Shown: positions 8,885 to 17,469, counted from the first letter of the stretch. The stretch: 52,518 nucleotides of DNA from Clostridia bacterium (GCA_900755895.1 CAAEIG010000216.1:1-52518), one strand, 5' to 3'. A program made the numbers and translations. Notes: generated from the sequence alone by a model not told the origin.

Positions 8885-9619
8885 TCAGCCGTTTTTTTCC
8901 AGCTTCTCCAGCAGCTTTTTATCCTGGGCAGAGAGCTCCAAACGCTCCCACAGGTCCGGGCGAACACGGCGGGTCAGCTCCAGGGCCTGCGTCCGCCGCC
9001 AGCTCTCCACATTCCCGTGGTGACCCGAGAGCAGCACCTCCGGCACAGCACGGTCCCGCCACACCTCGGGACGGGTGTACTGAGGGTACTCCAGCACGCC
9101 GGAATAGTGGCTCTCCTCTGTAAAGCACGCCTCCTCGGAAAGCACACCCGGCAGCATCCGAGCCACAGCATCTGTGAGGATCATAGCAGGCAGCTCCCCG
9201 CCAGTGAGCACATAGTCTCCCACAGAGATCTCCTCCGCCTGATACTCGTCCAAAAGCCGCTGGTCCACCCCCTCATAGTGTCCGCAAAGCAGCACAAGGC
9301 CAGGCTCCGCAGCCAATCGCTTGGCATCCGCCTGGGTGAGCACCTTCCCCCGAGGAGACATATAAAGGATATGCGGCCGCTGCCCCAAATGTTCACAAAG
9401 CTCATCAATCCCCCGGGCAAAAGGCTCTGCCATCAGCAGCATTCCCTTTCCTCCGCCGAACACGGTATCATCCACACGACCCCGGGAATCTGGGGAAAAC
9501 TCCCGCAGCTGGTGGCAGCACACCTGCAGCAGACCTTTCCGTCTGGCTCTGCCCACTATGCTGTGCCCCAGCACCGGAGGGAACATCTCCGGGAACAGGG
9601 TGAAAATGTCCACCCGCAT
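8885..9619 (-). CDS. trmD: tRNA (guanine-37-N1)-methyltransferase
   Basis: SPOUT-class enzyme that methylates G37 next to the anticodon to prevent frameshifting. The 244-residue protein begins MRVDIFTLFPEMF and has the knot-forming LLCGHYEGVDQRL and the SVGDYVLTGGELPA segment that bind SAM. The start ATG directly follows the rimM stop codon, so translation is probably coupled. It is the last gene of the ylxM-ffh-rpsP-khpA-rimM-trmD set. Confidence 0.97.
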   Translation of the reverse strand: MRVDIFTLFPEMFPPVLGHSIVGRARRKGLLQVCCHQLREFSPDSRGRVDDTVFGGGKGMLLMAEPFARGIDELCEHLGQRPHILYMSPRGKVLTQADAKRLAAEPGLVLLCGHYEGVDQRLLDEYQAEEISVGDYVLTGGELPAMILTDAVARMLPGVLSEEACFTEESHYSGVLEYPQYTRPEVWRDRAVPEVLLSGHHGNVESWRRTQALELTRRVRPDLWERLELSAQDKKLLEKLEKNG

Positions 9620-10144
9620 TTAGGCTTCCTCCCCTTCCTCGTCAAAAATGCCGGGAATGGGCAGCAACTCAATGACGCCTTTCTCCAGGTTGATCTCTTT
9701 AATCATGTGACGGACTGCGGGAAAGAGGTACTCCTTGCCGGAGGCATCCACAATGCGGTACACATCGTTGGCGCCGGTGGGCAGGACTTCTTTGAGCTCC
9801 CCGTATTCCTTGCCGGTATTGCCGTCCACAGCCTTCAGCCCAATGAGGTCCTGCAGGAACACCTGTCCCTCTTCCAGAGAGACCTCATTCCGGTCAATAT
9901 ACAGCACTTTTCCCCGCAAGGCGTCTCCCTGCTCCACTGTGTCCACGCCCTGAAGCTTTAACAGCAGACGCCCTTTGTGCGCTCTGGCGGAAAGCAGCCC
10001 GGCATCCCGTTTGCCGCCGTCAAAGTAAAAATGTTTGGCCTCCAACAGAAATTCCGGCGAGTCGGCCCAGCACTCCATCACCAGTTCCCCACGGATGCCG
10101 TGGGTACGCACAATTTTTCCCGCTTCCAAAAATTGATGTTTCAT
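9620..10144 (-). CDS. rimM: Ribosome maturation factor RimM
   Basis: Assembly factor for the 30S head that binds ribosomal protein S19. The 174-residue protein has the N-terminal barrel (AGKIVRTHGIRGELVME) and the C-terminal PRC-barrel region (EYLFPAVRHMIKEINLEKG). It sits between khpA and trmD, its usual place. A terminator-like hairpin lies between khpA and this gene, so expression relative to rpsP may be lowered. Confidence 0.96.
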   Translation of the reverse strand: MKHQFLEAGKIVRTHGIRGELVMECWADSPEFLLEAKHFYFDGGKRDAGLLSARAHKGRLLLKLQGVDTVEQGDALRGKVLYIDRNEVSLEEGQVFLQDLIGLKAVDGNTGKEYGELKEVLPTGANDVYRIVDASGKEYLFPAVRHMIKEINLEKGVIELLPIPGIFDEEGEEA

Positions 10145-10173
10145 CCAATCCCTCCCATGGAATCCGCGTAAAC

Positions 10174-10196
10174 AAAAAAGGGCTTGCGCCCTTTTT
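10174..10196 (-). terminator. Hairpin between khpA and rimM (terminator or attenuator)
   Basis: A perfect 9-base stem AAAAAGGGC/GCCCTTTTT with a 4-base loop ends in a run of T on the minus strand. It starts three bases after the khpA stop codon, inside an otherwise continuous operon. Confidence 0.75.
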
Positions 10197-10198
10197 GC

Positions 10199-10429
10199 TC
10201 AGTCAATCTCGACCGCGATCTTCTTGTCGTTGCGGGTTGCTGCGGCGCGCATGACCACGCGAATCGCCTTGGCGATGCGGCCCTGCTTGCCGATGACCCG
10301 GCCCATATCGTCCTCAGCCACATGCAGGTGGTACACTGTGGTGCCATTCTCCTGCTCTTCGCTGGTGACAACGATCTCCTCCGGCTTGTCCACCAGGCCG
10401 GAAGCGATAGCTTTCAGTAATGCCTCCAT
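10199..10429 (-). CDS. khpA: KH-domain RNA-binding protein (KhpA-like)
   Basis: A 76-residue single KH domain, with the GxxG-type loop in VIGKQGRIAKAIR at about 45-57. KhpA pairs with KhpB (Jag/EloR) in other Bacillota to bind RNA and influence cell elongation. It lies between rpsP and rimM, the conserved position of this gene. Start ATG at 10429 follows AAAGGAG. Confidence 0.93.
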   Translation of the reverse strand: MEALLKAIASGLVDKPEEIVVTSEEQENGTTVYHLHVAEDDMGRVIGKQGRIAKAIRVVMRAAATRNDKKIAVEID

Positions 10430-10469
10430 CGTGCTGCTCCTTTCAAAAAGCTGGGGCGCCGTCAGTAGC

Positions 10470-10712
10470 TCAGATCACGCCGTGCTTCTTGAACAGAGCC
10501 TTCACAGTGTCGGTGGGCTGTGCGCCGTTGGCCAGCCACTTCTTGGCCTTCTCGGGGTCAACCTTCACAACACTGGGCTCTTCCATGGGGTTGTAATAGC
10601 CGATTTCCTCGATGAAACGGCCATCACGGGGGAAACGGGAATCTGCCACCACAATGCGGTAGAAGGGAGATTTCTTAGCGCCCATTCTTCTCAGTCTGAT
10701 TTTCACTGCCAT
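10470..10712 (-). CDS. rpsP: 30S ribosomal protein S16
   Basis: Primary 16S rRNA-binding protein of the small subunit. The 80 residues begin MAVKIRLRRMGAKKSPFYRI and show the family's usual length and DSRFPRDGRFIEEIGYYNP motif. It follows ffh after a 103-base gap that holds two GC hairpins, and precedes khpA by 40 bases. Confidence 0.98.
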   Translation of the reverse strand: MAVKIRLRRMGAKKSPFYRIVVADSRFPRDGRFIEEIGYYNPMEEPSVVKVDPEKAKKWLANGAQPTDTVKALFKKHGVI

Positions 10713-10758
10713 GATTCATTCCTCCAAAATGATAATGATTGAAATGTTGAATTGTTGG

Positions 10759-10799
10759 GCCCGGCTGACCGGGCAATATTGGTCACGGGGCACGCCCCG
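10759..10799. repeat. Two consecutive GC hairpins between ffh and rpsP
   Basis: GCCCGG-CTGA-CCGGGC (10759-10774) and CGGGGC-AC-GCCCCG (10786-10799) are perfect short stems, each followed by GCAATAT. There is no U-tract, so they are not classical terminators. They may stabilise or punctuate the mRNA. Confidence 0.6.
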
Positions 10800-10815
10800 G
10801 CAATATCCCTATTTC

Positions 10816-12144
10816 TTAAAAGGGCAGATTGGGCATCCGCTTGCGCTTGCCCTTACCCAACCCGCCAAACTGCTTCATCAGCTTTTGCGTTTGCTTGAAC
10901 TGGTTCAGCAGGCGGTTCACATCCTCCACCTTCATGCCGCAGCCCGCGGCAATACGCCGCTTTCGAGAGGCGTTGAGGCAATCTGGATGGGAGCGCTCGT
11001 AAGGCGTCATGGAAAGGATAATGGCCGCGCTCCGGTCCATCACCCGGTCATCAATGTCCACGTCGTCCAACTTATTGCCCACACCGGGCAGCTTGGAAAG
11101 GATTCCCTTGATGGGACCCATCTTCTTCACCTGCTCGAACTGCTCCAGCAGGTCGTTGAGATCCATCTTGTTCTGCATCAGCCGCTGAGCAGTCTTTTGA
11201 GCCGCTTTTTCATCCAGCTTTTGCTGAGCATCCTCGATCAGGGTGAGCACATCGCCCATGCCCAGGATTCGACTGGCCATACGGTCCGGATGAAACACTT
11301 CCAGCTCATTGATCTTCTCACCGGTACCTGCAAACTTGATGGGTTTGCCCGTCACGGCCTTGACCGAAAGTGCCGCGCCGCCACGGGTGTCGCCGTCCAG
11401 CTTGGTGAGAATGACGCCGGTGATATCCAGCAGATCGTCAAAGGACTTTGCCACGTTCACGGCCTCCTGGCCGGTCATGGCGTCCACCACCAACAGGATA
11501 TCCGTGGGATGTACGGCATCCTTGATTCGATGGAGCTCTTCCATCAAAGCCTCGTCAATCTGCAGTCGACCGGCGGTGTCGATGATGACGTAATCGTTGC
11601 CGTAATCCTTGGCGTGGCGAACTGCCTCCTGGGCTGTGAGCACCGGATCCTGCGTGCCCCGCTCAAAGACGGGCGCACCAGCCTTTTCACCCACCACCTG
11701 CAGCTGTTTGATAGCCGCAGGACGGTAGATATCTCCGGCCACCAACAAAGGTCTGTGACCCTGGGATTTCAACTGATAAGCCAATTTTGCCGCGTGGGTG
11801 GTTTTACCAGCACCCTGCAGGCCGCACATCATGATGATCGCGGGCGGATGGGCAGGCATTTTCAGCCGCTCTTCGCTGCCGCCCATAAGATTTGTCAGCT
11901 CTTCATTGACGATCTTAATGACCATCTGGGCGGGAGTCAAGCTCTCCATCACCTCGGAACCCACCGCACGGTCAGAGACCTTTTTGGTGAACTCCTTTGC
12001 CACCTTGTAGTTGACGTCCGCCTCCAGAAGTGCCAAGCGCACTTCCCGCATGGCTTCCTTGACGTCCGCCTCGGTGAGCTTGCCCTTGCTTCTCAGCTTT
12101 TTAAAGGAATTGCTGAGCTTTTCCGCCAAACCCTCAAATGCCAC
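10816..12144 (-). CDS. ffh: Signal recognition particle protein Ffh
   Basis: GTPase of the signal recognition particle, delivering nascent membrane proteins to FtsY. The 442 residues show the N domain, the G domain (CGLQGAGKTTHAAKLA, VIIDTAGRLQIDE, LTKLDGDTRGG) and the methionine-rich M domain ending in GKGKRKRMPNLPF. The start is a GTG at 12144 after AGGAGGG. It follows ylxM by about 50 bases. The SRP RNA gene is not in the window. Confidence 0.97.
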   Translation of the reverse strand: MAFEGLAEKLSNSFKKLRSKGKLTEADVKEAMREVRLALLEADVNYKVAKEFTKKVSDRAVGSEVMESLTPAQMVIKIVNEELTNLMGGSEERLKMPAHPPAIIMMCGLQGAGKTTHAAKLAYQLKSQGHRPLLVAGDIYRPAAIKQLQVVGEKAGAPVFERGTQDPVLTAQEAVRHAKDYGNDYVIIDTAGRLQIDEALMEELHRIKDAVHPTDILLVVDAMTGQEAVNVAKSFDDLLDITGVILTKLDGDTRGGAALSVKAVTGKPIKFAGTGEKINELEVFHPDRMASRILGMGDVLTLIEDAQQKLDEKAAQKTAQRLMQNKMDLNDLLEQFEQVKKMGPIKGILSKLPGVGNKLDDVDIDDRVMDRSAAIILSMTPYERSHPDCLNASRKRRIAAGCGMKVEDVNRLLNQFKQTQKLMKQFGGLGKGKRKRMPNLPF

Positions 12145-12194
12145 TGGCTTTCCCTCCTGGAATAAAATTGATACGTCCGACCCTCAAGCAACCC

Positions 12195-12563
12195 TTAGGC
12201 CTCCATGGAGATCTCCTGGGCACACTCCAGGATCTTCGCCGCATTTTGATCAATGCCGGTCACCTGGCCGTTCTGTTCATTTAAATCCTGAATACTCAAG
12301 GCGCAGTCACAAATCAGCGTCAACACTTTTTGAATCTCCTGGAAGCGCCGGGCAAGGCCCAAACGATCCTCCATCTCCAAAAGCTGCTGTTCCGCACGCT
12401 TGATGGCATCTCGCACGCCCTGACGGGTGATCTCCCTGTCCTGGGCGATCTCCGCCAGAGAGAGGTCTTCATTGTAATAGGCGTCCACCACTTCCCGCTG
12501 AGTCTCCGTGAGCATATCCCCGTAGAAATCCAGCAAAAAGCTTATCCGCAGATCTTTCGCCAT
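12195..12563 (-). CDS. ylxM: YlxM/UPF0122 DNA-binding-like protein
   Basis: Helix-turn-helix protein of 122 residues, first in the signal recognition operon. The HTH covers about residues 20-65, with LSLAEIAQDREITRQGVRDA resembling sigma factor region 4. In streptococci YlxM modulates SRP activity; the role here is inferred from family and position. Start ATG follows GGGGAGGTG. It is driven by a near-perfect promoter. Confidence 0.92.
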   Translation of the reverse strand: MAKDLRISFLLDFYGDMLTETQREVVDAYYNEDLSLAEIAQDREITRQGVRDAIKRAEQQLLEMEDRLGLARRFQEIQKVLTLICDCALSIQDLNEQNGQVTGIDQNAAKILECAQEISMEA

Positions 12564-12636
12564 TTCACAGCACCTCCCCGCGTTTTTTCAAAGGATTCTC
12601 GCAACATGTAAAGCAGATTTCTTTACAGCATAAGGA

Positions 12637-12665
12637 ATTATACACGATTCCTGCCGCTTTGTCAA
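12637..12665 (-). promoter_or_regulatory. ylxM-ffh operon promoter, full consensus
   Basis: TTGACA (12660-12665) and TATAAT (12637-12642) with a 17-base spacer on the minus strand match the vegetative sigma consensus exactly. Confidence 0.9.
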
Positions 12666-12733
12666 CATGGGCAGCAAAAAATTCAAAGATTCCAACCAAT
12701 TTCACACAGGAAGGACGCCTTTTACAAAAACAC

Positions 12734-12762
12734 TTGACGGAAGCACCCCTTCCTTATATCAT
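12734..12762 (+). promoter_or_regulatory. Promoter for the threonine-aldolase-like gene
   Basis: TTGACG (12734-12739) and TATCAT (12757-12762) are 17 bases apart on the plus strand, diverging from the ylxM promoter 70 bases away. Confidence 0.7.
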
Positions 12763-12810
12763 AAGCAATGGCAAGCAATGAGATTTGTAACAAGGGAAGG
12801 ATTGAAAAAG

Positions 12811-13860
12811 ATGCTCTATTTCAATTGCGATTACACCGAAGGCGCTCATCCCGCCATCCTGGAAAAACTGTCTGAAACCAACTTGGAACAGACCGTTGGT
12901 TACGGCGAGGATGCATACTGCGAAAAGGCCCGGGAACTCATCCGTCAAGAGTGCGGCAGAGACGATCTGGACGTCCACTTTCTGGTGGGCGGCACCCAGA
13001 CCAACTTCACCGTGATCCGAGCTGCACTGCGTTCCCATCAGGGAGTGCTTTCTCCGGTGAGCGGCCATATCAACGGTCACGAGACCGGCGCGGTGGAAGC
13101 CACCGGTCACAAGGTGCTTCCTCTGCCCTGCGGGCCGGAGGGGAAACTCACCGCCCAGCAGGTGGAGCAGGCAGTCAAAGCCCATTGGTCCGATGAGGCC
13201 CGAGAGCATCTGGTACAGCCCAAGATGGTGTACATCTCCCACCCCACCGAGAACGGTTCCCTCTATTCCCTGGCTGAGCTGGAAGAGCTGAGCCGCACCT
13301 GCCGGGAACTGGGACTCTACCTGTTTTTGGACGGCGCCCGGCTGGGCTACGGCCTCACCGCTCGAGGCAGTGACGTGTCTATGGAGGACCTGGCCAGGCT
13401 GTGCGATGTCTTCTACATCGGAGGCACAAAGTGTGGAGCTCTCTTTGGTGAAGCAGTGGTCATCGCAAACCCTGAGCTGAAAACGGACTTCCGCTACGCT
13501 ATCAAGCAGAACGGCGGAATGCTGGCCAAGGGGCGGCTGCTAGGCCTGCAATTTGTGACCCTCTTTGAGGACGGACTGTATTATGACATTTGCCGCGGCG
13601 CCAACGAGCTGGCCTATCGTATTGCTGGCGCCTGCCGTGAAGCTGGATTTTCTTTCTTTGCTCCTTCCCCCACCAATCAGCAGTTTCCCATTTTCCCCAA
13701 CCGCTTGTTGAACCGTTTGCGGGAGAAGTATGCGGTTTCCATCTGGGCTAAAGTGGACGAGGAAAACACCGCCATTCGTCTGTGTACCAGCTGGGCCACG
13801 CGGGAAGAGGCTGTGGACCAGCTCATTGCCGACATCCAGGAGCTGGGAAAAGAGCTGTGA
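12811..13860 (+). CDS. PLP-dependent threonine aldolase / beta-eliminating lyase family enzyme
   Basis: Fold type I PLP enzyme, probably cleaving L-threonine or L-allo-threonine to glycine and acetaldehyde. The 349-residue protein has FLDGARLGYG (Asp to pyridine nitrogen) and YIGGTKCGALFG with the PLP lysine at about 207. Start ATG 12811 follows AAGGGAAGG; an upstream frame extension to 12667 covers the promoter and is not translated. It overlaps the ASCH gene by three bases (GTGA), so the two are translationally coupled. The exact substrate cannot be read from sequence. Confidence 0.9.
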   Translation: MLYFNCDYTEGAHPAILEKLSETNLEQTVGYGEDAYCEKARELIRQECGRDDLDVHFLVGGTQTNFTVIRAALRSHQGVLSPVSGHINGHETGAVEATGHKVLPLPCGPEGKLTAQQVEQAVKAHWSDEAREHLVQPKMVYISHPTENGSLYSLAELEELSRTCRELGLYLFLDGARLGYGLTARGSDVSMEDLARLCDVFYIGGTKCGALFGEAVVIANPELKTDFRYAIKQNGGMLAKGRLLGLQFVTLFEDGLYYDICRGANELAYRIAGACREAGFSFFAPSPTNQQFPIFPNRLLNRLREKYAVSIWAKVDEENTAIRLCTSWATREEAVDQLIADIQELGKEL

Positions 13861-14252
13861 AAGCTCTTTCCATCAAAGAGCCTTGGGCTTCTTTAATCGC
13901 AGCTGGAGTAAAATCCATTGAAACCAGAAGCTGGCGAACAAGCTATCGGGGAGAACTTGCCATTCACGCCTCCCTGGCCAAGGTCAACACAGCGGACCCC
14001 CTCATGGGGCAGCTGCTGTCCCTGCTCCCTGGAAGGGAACTTCACCAGGGAATGGTTGTCTGCCGCTGCGTCCTCAAGGACTGTGTCCCCATGGATTCAT
14101 CCTTTCTCCAGTGGATCGACACTCAGCCAACGGAAAAGCTCTGCGGCAATTATGCCCCAGGGCGGTTTGCCTGGATTTTAGAACAAGTGAAACCATTGGA
14201 ATCCCCACAGCCCGCCAAAGGTCATTTGAGTCTTTGGGAGTGGGAACCTTAA
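13857..14252 (+). CDS. ASCH-domain protein
   Basis: A 131-residue protein starting at GTG 13857, overlapping the stop codon of the previous gene. It begins VKALSIKEPWASLIAAG, then IETRSW, the standard opening of ASCH domains, which have a PUA-like fold and bind RNA or modified nucleosides. The domain fills the protein. Some ASCH proteins are N4-acetylcytidine amidohydrolases, but this family member is uncharacterised. It ends one base before a strong bidirectional terminator. Confidence 0.88.
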   Translation: MKALSIKEPWASLIAAGVKSIETRSWRTSYRGELAIHASLAKVNTADPLMGQLLSLLPGRELHQGMVVCRCVLKDCVPMDSSFLQWIDTQPTEKLCGNYAPGRFAWILEQVKPLESPQPAKGHLSLWEWEP

Positions 14253-14287
14253 AAAGCAGCCAGAGCACAATGCTCTGGCTGCTTTTT
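14251..14287. terminator. Bidirectional terminator between ASCH gene and ldh
   Basis: A perfect 17-base stem with a CAA loop starts with AAAAA and ends with TTTTT, so it can stop transcription from both converging genes. Confidence 0.95.
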
Positions 14288-14307
14288 CATAGCTCTTGCA
14301 GGGAGCG

Positions 14308-15258
14308 TCACAGCTCCAAACCCTGGTAGCTCTCCTGAAGGATCGCGCAGGAGTCTGCAAACTTTTGCCGCTCCTCCTCCGTCAAGGACAGCTCCAGCAC
14401 CCGGTCCACACCATTGCGGTTGACGATGCAGGGAACACCCGCATAAACGTCCCGCTGTCCGTACTCGCCCCGCAGCCGTGCGCTGACGGTGAGCACACTG
14501 TTCTCATTGGAGAGCACTGCACGGACAATACGCACTAGGGACATGCCGATGCCGTAGTAGGTTGCCCGCTTTGCTTCAATGATCTTCTGGGCAGCGTCTC
14601 GAACCTCCACACTGATCTTCTGCATTTCCTCCAGGCAGAACTTGCCGTTGGAACCCTCGCAGATATCCGACACGGATTTGGTGGCCAGCATCGCTTGGCT
14701 CCAGGGCACAAATTCACTGTCACCGTGTTCTCCGATCACATAAGCGTGGACATTTCTGGGATCCACCGTGAAATAATCCCCCAACAAATACCGCAGCCGG
14801 GCGGTATCCAGCGTTGTACCCGTACCGAACACTCGGTTGGAATTAAACCCAGACAGCTCGTAGGTCACTCGGGTCATGATGTCCACAGGATTGGTGGCCA
14901 CCAGGAAAATCCCTGAGAATCCGGAATGGGTGATGGGCCCGATGATGGACTGGAACACCGCAGTATTGCGCTTCAACAAATCCAGACGGGACTCCCCGGG
15001 CTTCTGACTGACTCCGGCGCAGATCACCACAATGTCGGCATCGGCACAGTCACTGTACTCCCCAGCGTAAATCTTCATGCTGGAAGGCGCAAATGCTACG
15101 CCATGGTTCAAATCCATGGCCTCACCCTCTGCACGACGCTTATCAATATCCACCAGCACCAGCTCGTCGCAAAGCGCCTGATTCAAGGCGGAATACGCAA
15201 AACTCATACCCACCATACCAGTACCCACCAGCACGATTTTCCGTTTGTTCACGATCAT
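14308..15258 (-). CDS. ldh: L-lactate dehydrogenase
   Basis: NADH-dependent reduction of pyruvate to L-lactate, a fermentative redox outlet. The 316-residue protein has the Rossmann motif VGTGMVGMSFAYS, VDIDKRRAEGEAMDLNHG, and the catalytic histidine in VIGEHGDSEFVPWS. Start ATG 15258 sits nine bases after AAAGGAG; a GTG three codons upstream touches the ribosome binding site and is less likely. Monocistronic with its own promoter. Confidence 0.95.
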   Translation of the reverse strand: MIVNKRKIVLVGTGMVGMSFAYSALNQALCDELVLVDIDKRRAEGEAMDLNHGVAFAPSSMKIYAGEYSDCADADIVVICAGVSQKPGESRLDLLKRNTAVFQSIIGPITHSGFSGIFLVATNPVDIMTRVTYELSGFNSNRVFGTGTTLDTARLRYLLGDYFTVDPRNVHAYVIGEHGDSEFVPWSQAMLATKSVSDICEGSNGKFCLEEMQKISVEVRDAAQKIIEAKRATYYGIGMSLVRIVRAVLSNENSVLTVSARLRGEYGQRDVYAGVPCIVNRNGVDRVLELSLTEEERQKFADSCAILQESYQGLEL

Positions 15259-15344
15259 CCCGTTCACGCTCCTTTTATCCTATGCGGGCTGCCCCGCGCT
15301 ATTTTTAGTCTTCCCCGAAAATCACTCTCTTCGAGGTTAGTCTT

Positions 15345-15373
15345 ATCTTACCATATTTTACTAGGAAAAGCAA
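15345..15373 (-). promoter_or_regulatory. ldh promoter
   Basis: TTGCTT (15368-15373) and TAAGAT (15345-15350) are 17 bases apart on the minus strand. Confidence 0.6.
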
Positions 15374-15444
15374 GAGAAAACGAGAATCTTTTTTATTTTT
15401 ATGTATGAGTGGTTCTCCTCTGCTCTTCCGAGTGACCCCACAAA

Positions 15445-15477
15445 GCGACAGGACATTCTTTTCAACCGGGGTATAAT
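15445..15477 (+). promoter_or_regulatory. spoIIG operon promoter with long spacer and 0A-like box
   Basis: A perfect TATAAT (15472-15477) lies 26 bases before the spoIIGA start codon. No -35 is found at 17 bases. GCGACA, close to the Spo0A box core and to a -35, lies 21 bases upstream (15445-15450). The Bacillus spoIIG promoter also has an overlong 22-base spacer and Spo0A boxes, so Spo0A activation is inferred. Confidence 0.55.
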
Positions 15478-15502
15478 GAGACTTCAGACAGGGGGGATGA
15501 GG

Positions 15503-16342
15503 ATGACCGTGTACGCGGATGTGTTGGTGATCGTCAATCTGTACGTGGACTTTCTTCTGCTGTGGTGTACCAAACGCACCCTGCACATCCGAGCAAAACC
15601 TTGGAGACTGGCAGCGGGCGCCCTCTTGGGGGCTCTATGCTCCTTGGAATGTTTGATTCCCCATCAGTCCTGGTGGGTTTCTCTGTTGTGGGGCGCCATT
15701 GCCGCAGCGCTCACCACCTCAGCCGCATTCCTGCCTCTTTCCCGAAGAGGGTTCCTTCAAGCCGCACTGTGCTTTTGGGCTCTTTCCCTGGGCCTGGCCG
15801 GATTCCTACTGTTTCTCATTCAGCTTCTAGCTCCCAGGAGCCTGGCCGTGGTGGGGCATGCAGTGTACTTTGATCTCTCCCTGCCGCTTCTTTTCCTATG
15901 CACCGCCGGAGCCTATCTGGTGTTTTGGATTTTCCAACGGCTGTTCCACCGGGAAGATCTCACTCCCCGAGTGTGCCAGGTGGAAATTCGCCTGGACGGA
16001 AAAAGTGTGGTTCTCTGGGCAAAAGCCGACACAGGCTGCGCCTTGCGGGAGCCCTTCTCCGGGCTGCCGGTGATGGTGTGTCAAGCCGCTGCTCTGGGTC
16101 CACTGCTGCCTCCAGGGAACGTCCTTGAGGAAAAGGAGTCTCTTCCCCCGGGCTATCGGCTCATCCCCTTTGAAAGCGTGGGAGGAAACGGCTTACTGCC
16201 GGGCTTCCGTCCTGAAAGCGTCCGTCGGTTGCCCAACGGAACTCCGGTCCGCTGCTATGTGGCCCTGTGGGACCGGCAATTCCCTAGCCAGGACTTTCAA
16301 GCGCTCTATGGCCCGGACCAATTTCCAGAACTGTCAGAGTAA
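15503..16342 (+). CDS. spoIIGA: Sigma-E processing peptidase SpoIIGA
   Basis: Membrane aspartic protease that cuts the pro-sequence from sigma-E in the mother cell after a signal from the forespore. The 279-residue protein has about five membrane segments in its first 150 residues, then a soluble C-terminal domain with the active-site motif ADTGCALREPFSG (Asp about 176). ATG 15503 is chosen for AGGGGGG six bases upstream; ATG 15497 is possible. It precedes sigE by 27 bases, the conserved spoIIG arrangement. Confidence 0.92.
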   Translation: MTVYADVLVIVNLYVDFLLLWCTKRTLHIRAKPWRLAAGALLGALCSLECLIPHQSWWVSLLWGAIAAALTTSAAFLPLSRRGFLQAALCFWALSLGLAGFLLFLIQLLAPRSLAVVGHAVYFDLSLPLLFLCTAGAYLVFWIFQRLFHREDLTPRVCQVEIRLDGKSVVLWAKADTGCALREPFSGLPVMVCQAAALGPLLPPGNVLEEKESLPPGYRLIPFESVGGNGLLPGFRPESVRRLPNGTPVRCYVALWDRQFPSQDFQALYGPDQFPELSE

Positions 16343-16369
16343 ATCCACTGTTCATAAGGAGGTCATACC

Positions 16370-17083
16370 ATGAAACTTTCCCTGTTCTCTTGGATCCGCC
16401 AGGTACTCCTGGGAATTCTCGCCCGGCGTCCCAATGGCTGTCATTACATAAACGGACCCGAAACACTGCCTCCCCCACTAACCAAGGAACAAGAGGCTCA
16501 AGTTTTTGAAAACATCCGTCAAGGAGTGCCCGGAGCCAGAGAACCGCTCATCACCCACAATCTACGGCTGGTGGTGTACATCGCCAAGAAATTCGAAAGT
16601 CCCGGCGCCAGCGTGGAGGATTTGATCTCCATTGGCACCATCGGTCTGATTAAGGCGGTAAACACCTTCCAGGTGGAACGCAATATCAAATTGGCCACCT
16701 ATGCCTCTCGGTGCATTGAAAATGAAATCCTCATGCACCTGCGCAAGAGCACCCAACTGCGGCGGGAAATCTCCATTGATGACCCCTTAAACGTGGATTG
16801 GGACGGCAATGAACTGCTGTTATCCGACCTACTGGGCAGCGATCCCGACATGGTCAACCGGGATATCGAACAACAGGCGGAAAACGCCATGCTCCACAAG
16901 GCGGTGGAAAAGCTCTCCCCCAGAGAGCGGAAAATCGTGGTGCTGCGCTTTGGATTGGGGTCCGGACGGGAACACACGCAAAAGGAGGTGGCGGATCAAC
17001 TGGGTATCTCCCAGTCTTACATCTCCCGGCTGGAAAAGCGAATTATTCACCGACTGCGCCGTGACCTGGAAAAAGCCGGCTGA
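16370..17083 (+). CDS. sigE: RNA polymerase sporulation sigma factor SigE
   Basis: Early mother-cell sigma factor. The 237-residue precursor has a hydrophobic N-terminal pro-sequence (about 1-28, SLFSWIRQVLLGIL) that is removed by SpoIIGA, region 2 (NLRLVVYIAKKF, SIGTIGLIKAV) and region 4 with the HTH KEVADQLGISQSYISRLEKR at about 204-223. Start ATG follows AAGGAGG. The sigG gene often found downstream is absent here. Confidence 0.97.
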   Translation: MKLSLFSWIRQVLLGILARRPNGCHYINGPETLPPPLTKEQEAQVFENIRQGVPGAREPLITHNLRLVVYIAKKFESPGASVEDLISIGTIGLIKAVNTFQVERNIKLATYASRCIENEILMHLRKSTQLRREISIDDPLNVDWDGNELLLSDLLGSDPDMVNRDIEQQAENAMLHKAVEKLSPRERKIVVLRFGLGSGREHTQKEVADQLGISQSYISRLEKRIIHRLRRDLEKAG

Positions 17084-17093
17084 CAGCATAAAA

Positions 17094-17124
17094 GAACCCC
17101 TGCCGCGGGAATCGGCAGGGGTTC
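17094..17124. terminator. Terminator after sigE
   Basis: A perfect 12-base stem GAACCCCTGCCG with a 7-base loop. The plus-strand tail is CTTTC, the minus-strand tail is TTTT, so it may also end the convergent small gene. Confidence 0.75.
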
Positions 17125-17168
17125 CTTTCGTGAAAGGAGAATCCTCAAGGGGTGAGATGGGAACGTTC

Positions 17169-17363
17169 TCAGCCCTTGCGCCTATGAAAACTAAACAAAG
17201 AGCTCAACAGGGACTGGGGCCGATCCAGAGAACGCACATCTTCCTGGAACATAGCCACCGGCTGAATGCCATTCTGAACCACAAAGGAACCAGTGGACCG
17301 CTTGGCAAAACCAGCATACTCATAATCTCTTATCGAAACAGGCTGCTCCACAAAATTAAACAT
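17169..17363 (-). CDS. Small uncharacterised protein, 64 aa
   Basis: I do not recognise this protein. It begins MFNFVEQPVSIRDYEYAG and contains SFVVQNGIQPVAMFQED, then a basic end FSFHRRKG. No membrane segment or cysteine is visible. It looks genuine: AAAGGAAG lies eight bases before the ATG, and a good vegetative promoter sits about 110 bases upstream. An in-frame extension to 17426 lacks a ribosome binding site. It is monocistronic and converges on sigE. Confidence 0.65.
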   Translation of the reverse strand: MFNFVEQPVSIRDYEYAGFAKRSTGSFVVQNGIQPVAMFQEDVRSLDRPQSLLSSLFSFHRRKG

Positions 17364-17469
17364 AACACTAACTTCCTTTCTTCCGCAAAGCAGTGGATGA
17401 TGAATTTGTATTTCTATGGGGGACACTTGCCCTCCTAAGGGACTCTCACGCCCCTCTCAGTACATCTAT

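Noticed and set aside
12667..12810. N-terminal extension of the threonine-aldolase-like protein
   Set aside because: The extension covers the promoter of the gene; the ATG at 12811 has the ribosome binding site.
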